Below, piece after piece: positions 12,516 through 54,767 of a stretch of DNA of 64,000 nucleotides. The first letter of the stretch is position 1; each line of letters begins with the position of its first letter. A program made the position numbers and the translations under genes. Below the pieces are notes generated by a model. That model worked only from the letters and a program-made list of their open reading frames with translations. It searched no databases and had not been told where the DNA came from. Source of the DNA: Fasciola hepatica (Eukaryota; Platyhelminthes; Trematoda; Plagiorchiida; Fasciolidae); the NCBI GenBank assembly GCA_948099385.1, contig CANUEZ040000140.1, positions 4,836,001-4,900,000 of the forward strand. Direction: 5' to 3'.

Positions 12516-14721
12516 GCTTGCATACATACTAATATTGGTTTTTAGGGAGGTGTGGCATCTCGAATTTATTCCAGTCTCTGTAGGGTTCCCGACTGACCTT
12601 AAACGCGTCCATTTCCAATGATCGAATACATCCTACCAACTCCCACGCATTGCATCCATCTACTCACGGTTTCATCAACGGTTAACAAGCACAGTGGACA
12701 CTGGTAACAGTTACTGAAACATCGTTAGCGAAATCCTAATTTCCACGCAACCTACGGGAGGTCACTGGGTTAGAAAACCACAAGTTTTAAGAACGAACAG
12801 TTCCCTGTGATCTTAGTCGGAAGTCCTGATTACGATTTACTGCTTGGAATATTCGATATTCAAAGCAGACTGAGCCCAGCTCCATAAATCTGTTTCTATT
12901 TTGCTAACCAACACTGATTCTCTCTTTTGTAAATCTCTGTGTGCTATTTACTACATCCCAACTCCCTTCAGTCTGGGCAGTGATTCGTCGAAGATACTTG
13001 ACCTCGGCAACCACGGTGAAATTTTCTGAACCTGAAAGGCTAAAAGTAAGAAAAGTTTTATCCTTACGCAATCAAAGCTAGACGATTTTCACAAATGACT
13101 ACAGTCTACTAACTCTAAACTTCTATGCGTAATGGGAAAGCTTGACCTTCGACCGTAAATAAAGTTTAGAGCATGAAATGTAATTGAATCCACCTTCTCT
13201 TCCTATGCTATTAAACCCGCTCTGTTTGTCCATGTTTTATGGGATTAGTTTTGAGTCAAACCATGTAGAAGGATCAAATTTGGCATGCCGGTTTGTCAAC
13301 CAATTACCATAGAAAATATACACATGGGTCTGAAGCTTGAAACAGATAAACCGATTAATCCCGGAAAAGTTACCTGATAGGGTGTGAATTGCCGGTAAAT
13401 CCTCCCCTAAAAGGATGGCAAAAACGTCGAACTGGCTTGCAAAAGCAATGGCATTGGTCGGTAATGAAGTATTTTCGATACTCAGGGATGTGTTGTTGAA
13501 CAGTGTTCACCTCACAAGTGACTCGTGAAGGAGAAAAAGCTTTGCTAGCACTTCTAGAAGGAAAGTAGACCGCTGACTCCTGCTTCAGAACATTGATTGA
13601 TTTTTCTCTCACAATAATTCCGAAAATCGACTGAGGCCCATTACCTTTCAACATGGCACTGCCGTCATACATGAGGCCAATCTCACCAGAATGTGGCTAC
13701 GGTACCAACAGTCCTGACTGGAACAAGGTTGAAAATGACTGGGGTTTGCTGGCGAGGAGAGTCTTTACTGATGCAAGGGTCTTCACGATCCTCGAAGAAT
13801 AAGGTAGCATTGAACTTGAAACTATCCGGAATACAAAGGAAAGCATGTCCAGGGGTCATGTTTCAGTCATTTCAACGAAAATTCAGTGTTTCGTAACGAG
13901 CCACTTGTTTACTCAGCAGTCTGGAGGTGAACTGGACAGCATTCCATACCTTCTCAAAAACTTCTCCAGGATAGACAAGTGTATCTCTTTCATGCTTCAA
14001 ATCCGTGTGGGTATTTGTATAGTAATGGACTGACACCACAGTGTGCCAAATTTTATCCCTCCATGTGGTTTGCTTCAAAAGTAATCCCATAGTACAGAAA
14101 AACAGAGTGAGTTTAATAGCGTTTCGTGCATTCCATTCCATTATGCTATCTGTATCTGTCCACTTCTATCCCAGATATACACGCCGCAATCACTGGTGTA
14201 CATAATGGTTTGCCGGTCCGCTGACTACTCGTTCCTGGGACACCCGGAGGCCAGGACCTAGTTGCACCGTTGCTAGTTGTCGTTTAACCTGTGGTCTTCG
14301 TCTTCTCTCACTCGCACGTGCCAGATCAGTGGGCTGGTGACCAACTGCTCTGCATCTGAGTATCAAACACTAACACTGAATCTATCCGGTGTACATTTCA
14401 GACCGCCCATTATCCTTATCAAATTCCAAATAATCATCTTTCCGTGACGCTAGTCATTTTTCCAACTGATGTGCATCACTTCGAGAGAATAGAGCCAGAT
14501 TAAGGGACGACAACAAAGAAAAGCATCTAAGTGATGTATATTCCAATACATTTTTCTCACAATTAGTTTATGATACACAGGAGACTGGCTAACCAGTAAC
14601 GACGTCAAATCACATCAGAATATCTTTCCTCTCAAGGCCTTATACAGGAGATTGCTTTACCGCTTTCCGCACTGCCGTAGTCACAAAATTAGAGGTGGAT
14701 AAATGGAATAAATTGACCGGA

Positions 14722-14850
14722 AGCGGTTCAGTGGTTCAGATGTTTACCTACCACCACGGAGGTCAGAGTTTCGAATCCCATCACCGAAGCTGGTCATTCT
14801 GAAGGTGAACAATAATCCACTGTAGCTCGGCTCGTTATCACAGTTGAACT
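14722..14850 (+). repeat. SINE-like repeat, family A copy (partial)
   Basis: Contains CAGTGGTTCAGATGTTTACC, CAGAGTTTCGAATCCC (B-box) and GAACAATAATCCACTGTAG. Only the tRNA-like head and the first body block are recognisable. Confidence 0.5.
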
Positions 14851-15867
14851 TACGTGTAATTCCACATCATTCGAAGTCTAAGGATCTGATTACCGGTTAT
14901 CCGCAATGGTGCAGTGGACCTTCGAGGTTATGCAGTTATGCGCACACTCGGAGAACGGGAAAAGCACTGTGCAACAAAGATGACTATCTTGGGTTTGGAT
15001 TACCAAGGCTTCTCAGGTGTGATTTGTGGCACCCTGTAGGATGGGCTTCTCGTTCAAATGTTACTTCACGGGATGAAATTCATACTAACAGCTCAGGACG
15101 ACAAATATGTTCTTGACAAGAAGCAGTGTTTTCATAAATGGTCTTCATCAGCTGAACTTATGTTTTTGGTTACGATAAGTTCATCAATGAATTCGGGAAA
15201 AAGCAGACAGTACGTTTTCTGTTCTAGACGAACCAGAGCAGTATCTGTGGAGATTGTGGCCTACAGTACTCCATGTTTTTTTACTACCTCTGCATGTTCA
15301 TGTACATTGCGATTGCGCAGAATACAAGTTCCGTTGCGAACTCGTTCAGCTGGTGTTCCTGACCCTTCATTGCGCATAGTTCGTTCGGGAGTACTGAGGC
15401 ACTCACAGTGAATAGTCCAGGTACTCAAGTGGAAATCCTAATTACTGTGGTAACCCAAAGATAAACTGTCCCCTTTTTCAGTGCCTACCAGTTTCGCCTA
15501 AGGTCAAACTGATCTTCATTATGAAAATCATCGACCCTGGCCCTGAGTGAAACTCACTCACAGACGCCAGCACGCTTCAGTGCCACGTGTGTTCCACCAG
15601 CTGGACTAAAGTCTCCGGATATTGCACAATTTATTAGCCTAAATTACATTAGCACATGACTCCTAGCTCTATGGACTATCCTCATGTATTAATCTGTGAT
15701 CACCAACGGCATTTATTGATCACAAGTGGTTGTACAGAGTGTGAAGTTTTGTTGTAGGCTGTAAAACTTACGAGTTCACTGTGGTAGTGGTCAAGCTCCA
15801 CCGACATTTGGTCCGGAAACCAATGCTATCCGTTGGTATGAAGTCCCAAACCCCTGTGGGTGGTCTC

Positions 15868-15960
15868 GTAGTTTTACTGGTCGAGTGCTTTCGTTACTAA
15901 TGAGTGGGTGGCTTCCTTGCGTGGGTTCGAGTCCCACGAGGGCTAATAAAGGATGCAAAG
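15868..15960 (+). repeat. tRNA-like SINE fragment
   Basis: CGTGGGTTCGAGTCCCACG forms a perfect 6-bp T-arm with an intact B-box. Upstream TGGTCGAGTGCTTTCGTTAC resembles a degraded D-arm. The acceptor stem does not pair, so a pol III-derived repeat is more likely than a functional tRNA. Confidence 0.45.
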
Positions 15961-16539
15961 GTTGGTACGGAAAACTGTGGGTCTTTGCAGTGGAATGCCT
16001 CACCAGCTTTTCCAAATCAATGACAACTTCATCTCTGTGTCGTTCACATATAGCGTATAAAACAATTTGTATAACGCATCAAAAATCAGCATAATCGTTC
16101 TTTTGTACTGTGCAAAAAGTCATTCACTCATTCGACGTAATTAGCTATGGTCTTTTCTGTACCATTATTTATCTGGTCTGAAATGGCAATAAAACTTCAT
16201 TCTTATTGTGAAACTCAGTATATTCTTTTACGCGAAATCGTCCCAACGAATCCTGTCCGATTTAGTTTTAGACTAGATCGAATCCCTTCACTTATTTGTT
16301 CTGATCTTGCGTTCTTATCATTGTGAAATATGAGCAAGGTCGTGTGAAAAACTGGCCACACTTCAACCACACAATTAGTTGTGGTCACTAACACCTCTGT
16401 GCCATCCGACCACTACAACAATTGTCGGCTTTTTATTCACTGATCACCAATCGGTGACATCGTGGAAAATTTGCGCATCCTTGATTGGTCCACATCGCCG
16501 ATGTCTGCGCGTGCTGGCGTACAAACAAACACACGCTAT

Positions 16540-16676
16540 TGCACATACGTTGGCAGGTCTAAGTTGCACGTGTGCGGCATCAGGTGTGCAGACTGTGCGC
16601 TGACCACGGAACAATACGACGCCCGCGTACGTGCGCACTTGCGCGCGTGCGTCCGTGTGCGACACGAAACTTTCCG
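16540..16676 (+). promoter_or_regulatory. CpG-rich stretch before the exon-like ORF at 16.7 kb
   Basis: Dense CG and GCGC runs with an E-box-like CACGTG at about 16568, set in otherwise moderately AT-rich surroundings. This fits a promoter-proximal region for the exon candidate at 16677. No TATA box is evident. Similar ACGTGCGCG-rich patches near 34360 and 39190 have no adjacent exon, so this may be a simple-repeat effect. Confidence 0.25.
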
Positions 16677-16830
16677 ATGCATGCACCGGTCACGATGTCC
16701 AGAGGACAGAAAATCTCGAGACCAAAGGCTAATCCAGACGGACTGAGCAGAGCAAAATCTTCACAACCTGCGTACACTGCAGCCGAATTGCTTCTCGGGG
16801 TGGAATATCCACTACTGGACATTTTTCGCG
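16677..16830 (+). CDS. Candidate isolated 5' coding exon with YxxxxL-L motif
   Basis: An open frame from ATG 16677, or from the better-context ATG 16695 (A at -3), runs to a strong donor (GCG|GTAAGT at 16831), leaving phase 1. The 51-residue peptide is basic at the start and ends in a hydrophobic stretch (ELLLGVEYPLLDIF). It contains YTAAELL at residues 33-39, a match to the YxxxxL-hydrophobic motif by which 4E-BP and 4E-T class proteins bind eIF4E. That motif is short and can occur by chance. Upstream DNA (about 16540-16680) is unusually CpG-rich, as at a promoter. It could splice in phase to ETS exon 2 at 41716 but not to the possible acceptor at 23140 (stop codon). It may instead belong to another gene whose remaining exons I cannot find. 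Confidence 0.35.
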
Positions 16831-16874
16831 GTAAGTTCCATTTGAAATTAGTATGGATATTATGCTTATTGTGT

Positions 16875-16981
16875 GTTAGTAACACAGCGTTGTTGGTAGA
16901 TGTAATGCGCCAACTTTTCGGTTACCGTGGTTAACGTTTCTCAAAGCGTATTACATCTACCAACAAAGCTGTGTTATTAAC
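16875..16981. repeat. Near-perfect 36-bp inverted repeat with 35-nt loop
   Basis: The left arm (16875-16910) and right arm (16946-16981) are reverse complements with three differences in 36 positions. In a + strand RNA, two of the three are G-U pairs, so the transcript would fold into a long hairpin. The size is compatible with a pre-miRNA-like structure or the end of a small MITE-type element. It lies 44 bp downstream of the donor at 16831. No known miRNA is recognised in it. Confidence 0.6.
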
Positions 16982-18242
16982 ATTATAATTTTCACAAAGA
17001 AACAACAAATGAAGCATCGAATCTTCGTTGCACTCCTTACGTCGTTTGATCCGGATATCTAAAAACTCATCACCAATCGGATTAATTTGGGGAAAAGGCT
17101 TGCCAACTGGATACTATCCTATTTAATGTGTATCACGTGGTGTGATCAAGTTATAGAGATATACTGTAGACGAACTTGTTTCCTATTTGGTGTTGAACCC
17201 AAACACACAATAATCAAGAATCAGACAACCTACAACATAGATATGATTGTAAGCCATTATAGAGTTTGAGACGGGTAGTAGGACGCATTAGACTCACTGG
17301 GGTAACTTGTATTCACTTTTAATAGCTGAACGTATTCAAATTGTGCCTTGGCAACATTAGTCAATGAATCACTCACATAAGTCAGTGTTAGCGATGGAAA
17401 TGTACCCTTTTGTTGTTCGTAATTCCGTATTTAGTTATCAAAGTTAAAAGATACAACCCGCTGACGGTGATTCCGTGACTGATCAAGTGACACTCACGGT
17501 AACTCCCAAGCTTTGGTCGATATTGTGCAATTTTCTTAATGTCACAAAGAGCAAAGTAGCTTAGCCTGATAGTTTCAGTTGTAATTGCCTTGTTTACTCA
17601 TTCATAAAACATGACTTCTAATTTCCCTTTTTGAACCTTGAAACTCGCTCTCAAGTTACCGTGACTTAGAACTAACGTGAAGGAAAATGTGCTATCAACT
17701 AACCACACCAGTGCGCAAAGTAGGGGATTGCAGATAACTGATTCCGTTTATTCTATTTTTTCTTACACTTCAGACCAGTGTGCATTTTACATCTTCGGAG
17801 ATGGGCTAATATTTATATTTCTGCTAACCATAAACGGAATGAAAGTGGGTATGGGGGGGGGAAGTGGAAAACCCACCGTGTTGAAATGAATGTCCACAGT
17901 TTGAAAATTCATTGTGGCTCGAACCCATAGTTGTGGTAATTTCAATTGGGAATATGACTAGCAACCTGATCGGTTTCGGTAAATTTTTGGGAAGTTTAAT
18001 TGACCTTGTGATACTAAAAGCTATTTCATTTTTTGAGCACATCTCTCTACAGAAAACCGAAACCATAAGTAATGTTAATCTTGGTATCAATAAGGTAATT
18101 TTTCGGACTTGCCCGTTACGCAATCCAAACTGTTTAATACTATTTGAATGAAAGGAATAGTGTTGAACTTAGGTGGTCGATTCAATGTTTCATCATGTAG
18201 TATTGATGCTCACGAGCAGCTGAAAGTCAGTAAAGCAGCCTA

Positions 18243-18440
18243 CTGGTCAGAAGTGAACTAGTGGTTTACGGCATTGGCTTGCCAACTTGGAGACTTGGAT
18301 CTCGCTACCGCCAGTTCCTCTGATGACAGATATCACTCCGCGGTGTCGTCCGGCTCGTTACCACACCTGACCCATAGGGACTTTATGTGAATCCCCATCA
18401 CTCCAGGTCCCGTCTGTACGCAGTTATGGGTATGGCTTAT
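18243..18440 (+). repeat. SINE-like repeat, family A copy
   Basis: Contains GTGGTTTACGGCATTGGCTT, TGATGACAGATATCACTCC, CGTCCGGCTCGTTACCACAC and CTGACCCATAGGGAC, matching the family A order. The B-box is degraded. Confidence 0.55.
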
Positions 18441-18534
18441 CCACAGAGTTGAGTCCAAATCAGGGGTGATCAATCAGCCAGCTTTTTCATTACTTGTTCA
18501 AGCATGACTGCAGTGACTCAACAGGCTGTTAGGG

Positions 18535-18700
18535 ATAGCCGGCGACCAAACCCTGAGAACAGAAGTGTAGGAGAACTAAGTAAGTCCCCAGTAGGTCGGG
18601 TGTGGTAAGGATCCGAATGATTGTGGGTTACTGCCCATCACCTTAGGGACTGGCGGGGGTGGGGTTTGAACCGCTGAACTCTAACCCACTCGACCAACAC
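18535..18700 (-). repeat. SINE-like repeat, family A copy (reverse)
   Basis: The reverse complement contains AGCGGTTCAAACCCC (B-box-like), GATGGGCAGTAACCCACAAT, CCTTACCACACCCGACCTA and GCCGGCTATCCCTAAC. Together with the plus-strand copy 100 bp away it forms an inverted pair. Confidence 0.55.
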
Positions 18701-19329
18701 CGACATTCTTCAATAAGTTACGGTTCCCAGTCCGGATTCTGTTGCCTCTAATGTGGAGTCGGTCATTTCCAATGTTTGGCAGCCTCTAATTTATTTGGGA
18801 CTTTTTCCTGAAGTAGTGTGCAATTCCGACACGATACGTTTTCCAAAACTGGAATATGTTCCGTGAATATGATATTCGCTCTGCGCTAAACAATTTTCTT
18901 TAAACGTCACTTAGTCGTGGCGAAAGAATGTATCGTCCGTGAAATTCTACTGGTTCAAAAGTAATTATGAAGTACTCGTTTCTCTCTAGTGTATTTATTC
19001 AGATATAATGTCCATGTGACAAATGACTGGCCGTTAATCTGCCCCCAAAAGGGTACTCAAAGAAATGGACAGATTGAAGAGAAGGAAGAAAGACTTTAGA
19101 ATTTCGATTAACTTGGGTAGTCAAAGTCACAAAGTTATAATTTTATTTTTGTACTCGAACTGGACAACAATATGTGAGAGTGAACTGAGCCAGACACTGA
19201 GGGAATTAAGCTGATGAGATATTTATATTGTGGGAAAATACAGTTTCAGCAGTACATTCTATTTTTATCTATGAAGTGATTCTTCAGGCTGTACCAGCGC
19301 TGAAAGCTCATCATGGCTATTAAGAGCTA

Positions 19330-19515
19330 AACCGGATAGCCTGGTAGTTGTTAGGATGTTCATTTCACCGATCGCTCATCTTAAGTTCCAATTCCAGTGC
19401 TGGTTTGATGGATCGGCACTGCTGAGGGTTCGTAATAAGGATGAATCGACAACCATACAGTGAGGGCTACCGTGGTTTTCAGTGGTGAAATGATTATCAA
19501 CGCTTCACTCCTTCA
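19330..19515 (+). repeat. SINE-like repeat, family B copy
   Basis: Shares ACCGGATAGCCTGGTAGTTG at its head, a degraded B-box (AGTTCCAATTCCAG) and CGTGGTTTTCAGTGGTGAAA in its body with the copy at 42823. Confidence 0.5.
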
Positions 19516-22181
19516 GCACTGATAGCCTAGGAAACACTTCTGTACATATGTTTTGTGTGATATTTTAAGAGTCAAATCCACTGAGTTCAAATAAGAACTC
19601 GAATCAGGTTGTGGCGGAAGACCGAATGATGATGCTACTAGTAAGCCTTAGAGTACCACGCTTGACTGACTTACGTTAAATGTATATGTGTATGGGAGAG
19701 AGACTCACTACCGTATATATCGATCGGGTGCGGATAACAAATGCTCAGTAATGCGTTGTTACAAAAAACGTTCATCTGGGAATCCATCTATGTTATTTAC
19801 GATGAAATTCAGTGACGAATATGCTTTACATCATTGCAAAAGTTTGAAGTCAACCAGAGTGATCAGAACCAGTCAGTTAGGATGTGCGCTTACAATTGTT
19901 CTATTTCATTACCGAGCCCCAGGTGGGATTCATTGATTATTTGTAATGATAATGCCGATTCCTCGTAACACGAACGCAACTATACCGGTTGCACACTGAA
20001 TGCCTCACGGGTTTAGCACTAATGGGTGAAACAGTAGAAGTTCACAGTAAAGCAGTCATGTCCAACTGCGAATGAAAATCAGTTGTCGAACTCGATGTAA
20101 TCGGTTCAATCGTATAAACTTCAAGTACACTTTTGGCTTGTAGCTCAGACTGAGGACTTTGGTATCCTCTTGATATCTGGGCTAGGCTCAAAACTTCATG
20201 ACCCATTGCTAAGATATGCTCTTGAGGAAACCCATTTCACAAGGGCATCTACGTTTTCGACTTCGTAGCTTAAGCAATCCAGTCTGCTCATCTTTTACCT
20301 ATCAATTTTGTACCACTCTTACACGAGAGATATAATTCTATTATTTTCTAAAAGATTTTTTCCGGGTAAATGTTTCATACTTTATCAACTACCGTTTTCA
20401 TCTCCATATACAAATTGCATTTCCGTTGGAACCATGAAGCTTTGTTGTAGATGCATTACTAGCGACATCATATAGCAAATAATTAAAATGGTTATAAGCC
20501 CTATATCAGGAGCCACAAGTTCAAAATACCACCAATCTCCGCCTCAGTGGGAATTTACTTCGGAGCTATGAGTTATTCCATTACAAGTACCCAAGCTTGA
20601 GCTAGTTAGTGTAATCGAGCAACATTGCGCATTTGATTGATAGTGCACCGTTTGCGTATTTGCATTGAATAAGATCGGGAACGGAGTGAACCGCTTATCG
20701 AAAGTGACCAAAATGTACGCGGTCCGTTTATGGCTAATGACCCGAACCGGTCGTGTAGTAAGATTGCTGAATTTGAAAACCGAAGGTTTTTTTAAGGTGA
20801 TCGGCCTGATAAGGTCACAGCCACGGGGTGCATTTAGCATGCAAAGTCAACCTAAGCGAGCGGGGCCAAGACAATGTAAGAAGCTGCCCTGATTAGTAAT
20901 AAAACGAAATTGTGAAGGCCCAATGTCATCACCCGTCAAATCATATCACATTACACTACATCACAGCAGACCTACATGAAAGGTGACGCGGGAGCTGAAA
21001 CCGCGTGCAAACTTGCGCCCCGGTCGACCCTGATTTCACCGACTGACCTGCCAAATGCAGTGCACGAAACGATTCAGTATCCCCCATCATTCGTGGTTCG
21101 TGTTCTCGGAGTGACCGAATCTTCAGTTCATATAACTCATGTGCTTATATTAATAATCTTAGGCGTTGCAATCTCACACTGTGGTAATCAGTTCCGCCCT
21201 ACTATAGAATACGATCACTTTATCAAAATTCTGTATGCTGCTAAGGTAATGAGGTAAACTAGAGCTTTCATCTGCGGTTTGGGTTCGAATAGCCAATAAT
21301 CATGGACTAGGGGATGAACACCAGTACACAGTTGTATACGAATAACTGTACTCAATAACTGCGCCGATCTTGCAGATTCAAGATATGTAGTGCAAGGTGT
21401 TTGGGAATTTTTTGTCACGTCACAGGTTGATCGCCTCGACGGTTCACACAACCATCATCAAATTCCTGTAAAAGACTTTTCTTCAGAGGCTGAGGCAAAA
21501 TTTATCACAAAGAGCACCGCCCGTTCTCTGCTGAATTCAGTTCTCTGAATAACCCAAAACCTATGACAAAATTCAGTCATCCAGATCCAACAGCATTAGT
21601 TACGTCCCGCACAAAATGTGTACAATGTAATGTGGATTACAAAACACGTGATTATACTGTGACCAGCCACCTCAACTTTGGAGTGACTGACTTCAACTTA
21701 CTCCGTTACAAAACATGAGGCAGTTAAACAGAATACTATGAAACCCACTTTATTTGCAGGCACTTTAATAAGCAACATTTTTTATGATATCCGAAAGTAA
21801 TACTGGCAACCGCAATCTTCGTTGTGCTGATAGCAGTCGAACAGTACGACCGCACTCTAACTTTCGTTAGGTCAAACCGATCCAGTGGCAGTGAATATTA
21901 CCCGTTAGCGACCTTTGATTTTTCAGCTCTAACACTGTCGATCTCATCAAAATACATATCCTCCCGTTACTGAAATGACACAGTAATTCAGCTTATGCGG
22001 TTCTAACACTGCAGAATAAACTAAAAAGAAAGTTAGCAGTCACCATGTCACACAGACAACATATTATGCACACTGAAATTCAGCACTGCAGTATAAGTGA
22101 GCTTGGAAAGCTCGCATCAACATTAACTTCATCACCATCATCAAGTCGTCGTCATCCGAATCATCACATAATCATCCGAAA

Positions 22182-22290
<109 letters not shown>

Positions 22291-23113
22291 GTTGGAATCG
22301 TCATCATGACCATCACCCGAATCATCATCGCCATCTTCGCCGTCGTCGTCATGGCCAACATAATTAAGAACAACAGCGACATCTTGAAAGTGGCAAACGT
22401 TCCGCGATATCCACTCTTTAAGTCATCCTCGATTCACGAAATGCGGTTTTTCTTAAGAATCCACGCCACTTGCCGATGGTATGACTAGTCGGAACCTACT
22501 ATCCTGAGCTCGCTAAATCATGCCCTTCCACATGTCAACTATCATAAAACAGTTTAGATTTTATTTTATCTGCACGTCTGAGGAAATTTGTTTCTGATTC
22601 CGATGAACTATAATTTCATGGTTAGTGCGATCGATCTTTATCAAATTCGAACCGGAGTATGGTAGCAAACCAAGCTTCCGTGCTACGTGTACCATGGCAG
22701 TTAAGCCATCGGATCAAATTGAGGGCTGTACACTGTTCTCGAAAGCATAGCATTGATTTACTGTCTCCATTTCTGTGACACACAGCAGTCATAGCATGAT
22801 GACGTTCATTAAGGATTTCGGAATCCAGCATAAGTTGATGAATTCTGCATCATGCCAAATACAGTTCACTGACTTGCATTTAATGACTTAATACTCCGAA
22901 CTGTTTGGTTCAGGCAAAACACGAAGTAAACTGTAGATTAAAAACAATGATCGACTGGAGAACAGAATCACTGATTTGCTATTTAGTTCATCAAGAAGAC
23001 CAAAGTTACACTTGAATCTGAACGGTTTGAAACCTGCTGTCTCGTTCTGATTGAACTTCGTCTTGAATAGTGCTCTAAGTATATTTTATATCTGTCGTCG
23101 TACAATCTGTTGT

Positions 23114-23122
23114 TATATAAAG
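23114..23122 (+). promoter_or_regulatory. TATA box of the ETS gene (TATATAAAG)
   Basis: A consensus TATA element sits about 71 bp before the ATG at 23185. A start site about 30 bp downstream would fall near 23145, giving a 5' UTR of about 40 nt. Placement is what a TATA-driven promoter would show; use is not proven. The alternative is that the adjacent pyrimidine-rich TTTTTCCTAG is a splice or trans-splice acceptor for a longer transcript. Confidence 0.5.
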
Positions 23123-23184
23123 TTCCTGGTTTTTCCTAGTCGGCTAAGTGTGGACTGCTTCATCCTCCTGTCTTTTCACTTCTC

Positions 23185-52779
<29,595 letters not shown>

Positions 52780-53287
52780 AATAGGCTGTGTAAAAAATCA
52801 CCAACCCTAGTTGTTCCCCACAAAATTCCAGACGAGTAAAATCAAAGAAAAAGAAACACACGAGATCCTTGAAGATCGGCATCTCCCATTATCCCCATAG
52901 ATCTCTACTTGTACACATATGTTAGAACTGTCCAACTGTGTTTCGTTGGCACCATTCAACACAGAAAATGGCTCACACATCAAACCATCGGCAAGAATTT
53001 GGAAAAAAAAAATTAATCAAATCTTCCTGATTTTCCGCATACAAAAGCATATTACTGTCACATAAACCAGGCATTTTTGACTGTCAGTTTCTTACGATCC
53101 GTTATTGTTTCTGTACAAAATGTTTACACGTTCATACGTCTTTTCGTACTCCATTAATAAGTAAAGCATGGAGAACTTTCACCTTCGAGGGACATTATTT
53201 TCTCTGTGCGACTTTTAACAATGTTTGGATTAACTTTAAGGCAGTGCATTGAGGTATGGGCCGGCGTGGATCGAGTTAAGCCAAGTC

Positions 53288-53293
53288 AATAAA
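53288..53293 (+). promoter_or_regulatory. Candidate polyadenylation signal AATAAA
   Basis: AATAAA lies about 509 bp after the ETS stop codon, in the sense orientation. An earlier AATAAA at 52775-52780 overlaps the stop codon itself, leaving essentially no 3' UTR before the signal, so the later site is favoured. No transcript evidence is available. Confidence 0.35.
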
Positions 53294-54686
53294 CGCTTTT
53301 ATACATGGAATAATAGGTGAATTTTCAGCACGTAAAAAGTTTACAGTATAATTGAAAAAAAGTGTAACATGTAATTAGGATAAGGGCAGAAAGGCGAGGA
53401 GGCGAAACGAGGCTCTGAATACTTCTCGAACAATGGCGAAGGTACCCACGAGACCACGGATTACCTAATCGTGGTCTACTAATTGGTGGATAAGGTGAGA
53501 GATGAGATTATTTCTGCATGTAGACGTGCGTGAAAAAAGTACGGTAGTCTGACCCATCAAGATGCACCACTCGAGATCGTTCAAACGGTTTCTTGCCAAG
53601 AGACATTGCATTTAGGGAGAAAAATGGCCGAAGAAAGAGAAAATGCTTGCATCTCGAGTGTTTCTTGCGGGGAGGATATTGCACCTTGAGGTGAGAACTA
53701 CTGTATCCTGGATTTCGACCCAGTGGAAAAGTAACAGACGGCTTCGGCGAGCCTGGAGTGAACGCAGTGATTAGTGTCAGGTAGTAATCTCTCGGTAAAA
53801 TTTTCTCAAGCATCAAAACGCTTGCTAACGATGAAGTCAGTGAGAATATCCTTATTGATATTGCTACAACAAGGCACTTTTCATAGAATTGGTGCTGAGA
53901 TCAAAACATTTTCCTTTTTGGCCATGAAAATTGCAGGGGAACAGCAAAGCCAGTAAGGGAGAATCCAAGAGTTTATAGACTGAAGCACATGATAACAAGG
54001 CACTCTGAGCGATAAAAAAGAAAGACTTTCTGACTTTAGTAGACACTTTTAACAAAACAAATGCTACGAAAGTTGTTAGTTAGCGTAACGGAAGAGGCTT
54101 TAAGGTGATGTAAATTATGCGTGCAAAAATGTGAGTGTTATTAAAAAACGCTTTCGACAGCTTGATCCATAGTGGAAATTGAAGAACTTCAAGGCGTCTT
54201 AAGAACTCGAAGGAAAGAGAATGGAAAGCGGACCACTAACCAAGTTAACTTAGACTCTTTTGAAGAAAATTCAAATTTTCATTTCCGTTATGGGGCCATC
54301 AAAATACAACATCATCTGCGTATGTGCAGTCGTAGAGATGAGGTAAAATAGAGAGCTTCTCAATACTTTTGAGAACTGGTGTTGACTGTAGCTCGGATTG
54401 GTGTTGTTCGGTGGCTTCTGGTCACTGAGCTTGGCGTCCCAAACATTTTATCACCAGTGGAGGTGACATCACCTATGCACCGGTGACGATCCCCGAGTTC
54501 ATCTGCATACATATGGGATTGCCTCTTGGTTTGACATTGACCCCCGGGATGACCCTGAACTTGGCGAGTTACTAATTATAGAAAGTTGACATTTGACCCT
54601 TCAGGGCACACTTCTAAATACAGTACCTTGGTCTTCAGCAGCGCCTTCTGATTTACGAAACTTGACCTCTTCGAATCTATCTTAAC

Positions 54687-54687
<1 letters not shown>

Positions 54688-54765
<78 letters not shown>
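54688..54765. repeat. (AT)n microsatellite with AC interruptions
   Basis: AT array interrupted twice by ATAC, in the intergenic DNA after the ETS gene. Confidence 0.97.

Positions 54766-54767
<2 letters not shown>

Larger units (their letters stand above)
12516..16539. other. Intergenic DNA
   Basis: Apart from SINE-like pieces at 14722 and 15868, no feature is recognised. Minus-strand frames at 13370-13672 and 13872-14141 are moderately long and might be a worn retroelement, but no diagnostic motif is seen. Confidence 0.55.

Noticed and set aside
11618..12532. Long open frames (254-304 codons) on both strands over 11.6-12.5 kb
   Set aside because: They are translations of the (ACAT)n and AT arrays; the repeat period prevents stops in every frame.
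13370..14141. Two minus-strand frames of about 90-100 codons that might be retroelement remains
   Set aside because: No diagnostic protease, RT, RNase H or integrase motif could be identified.
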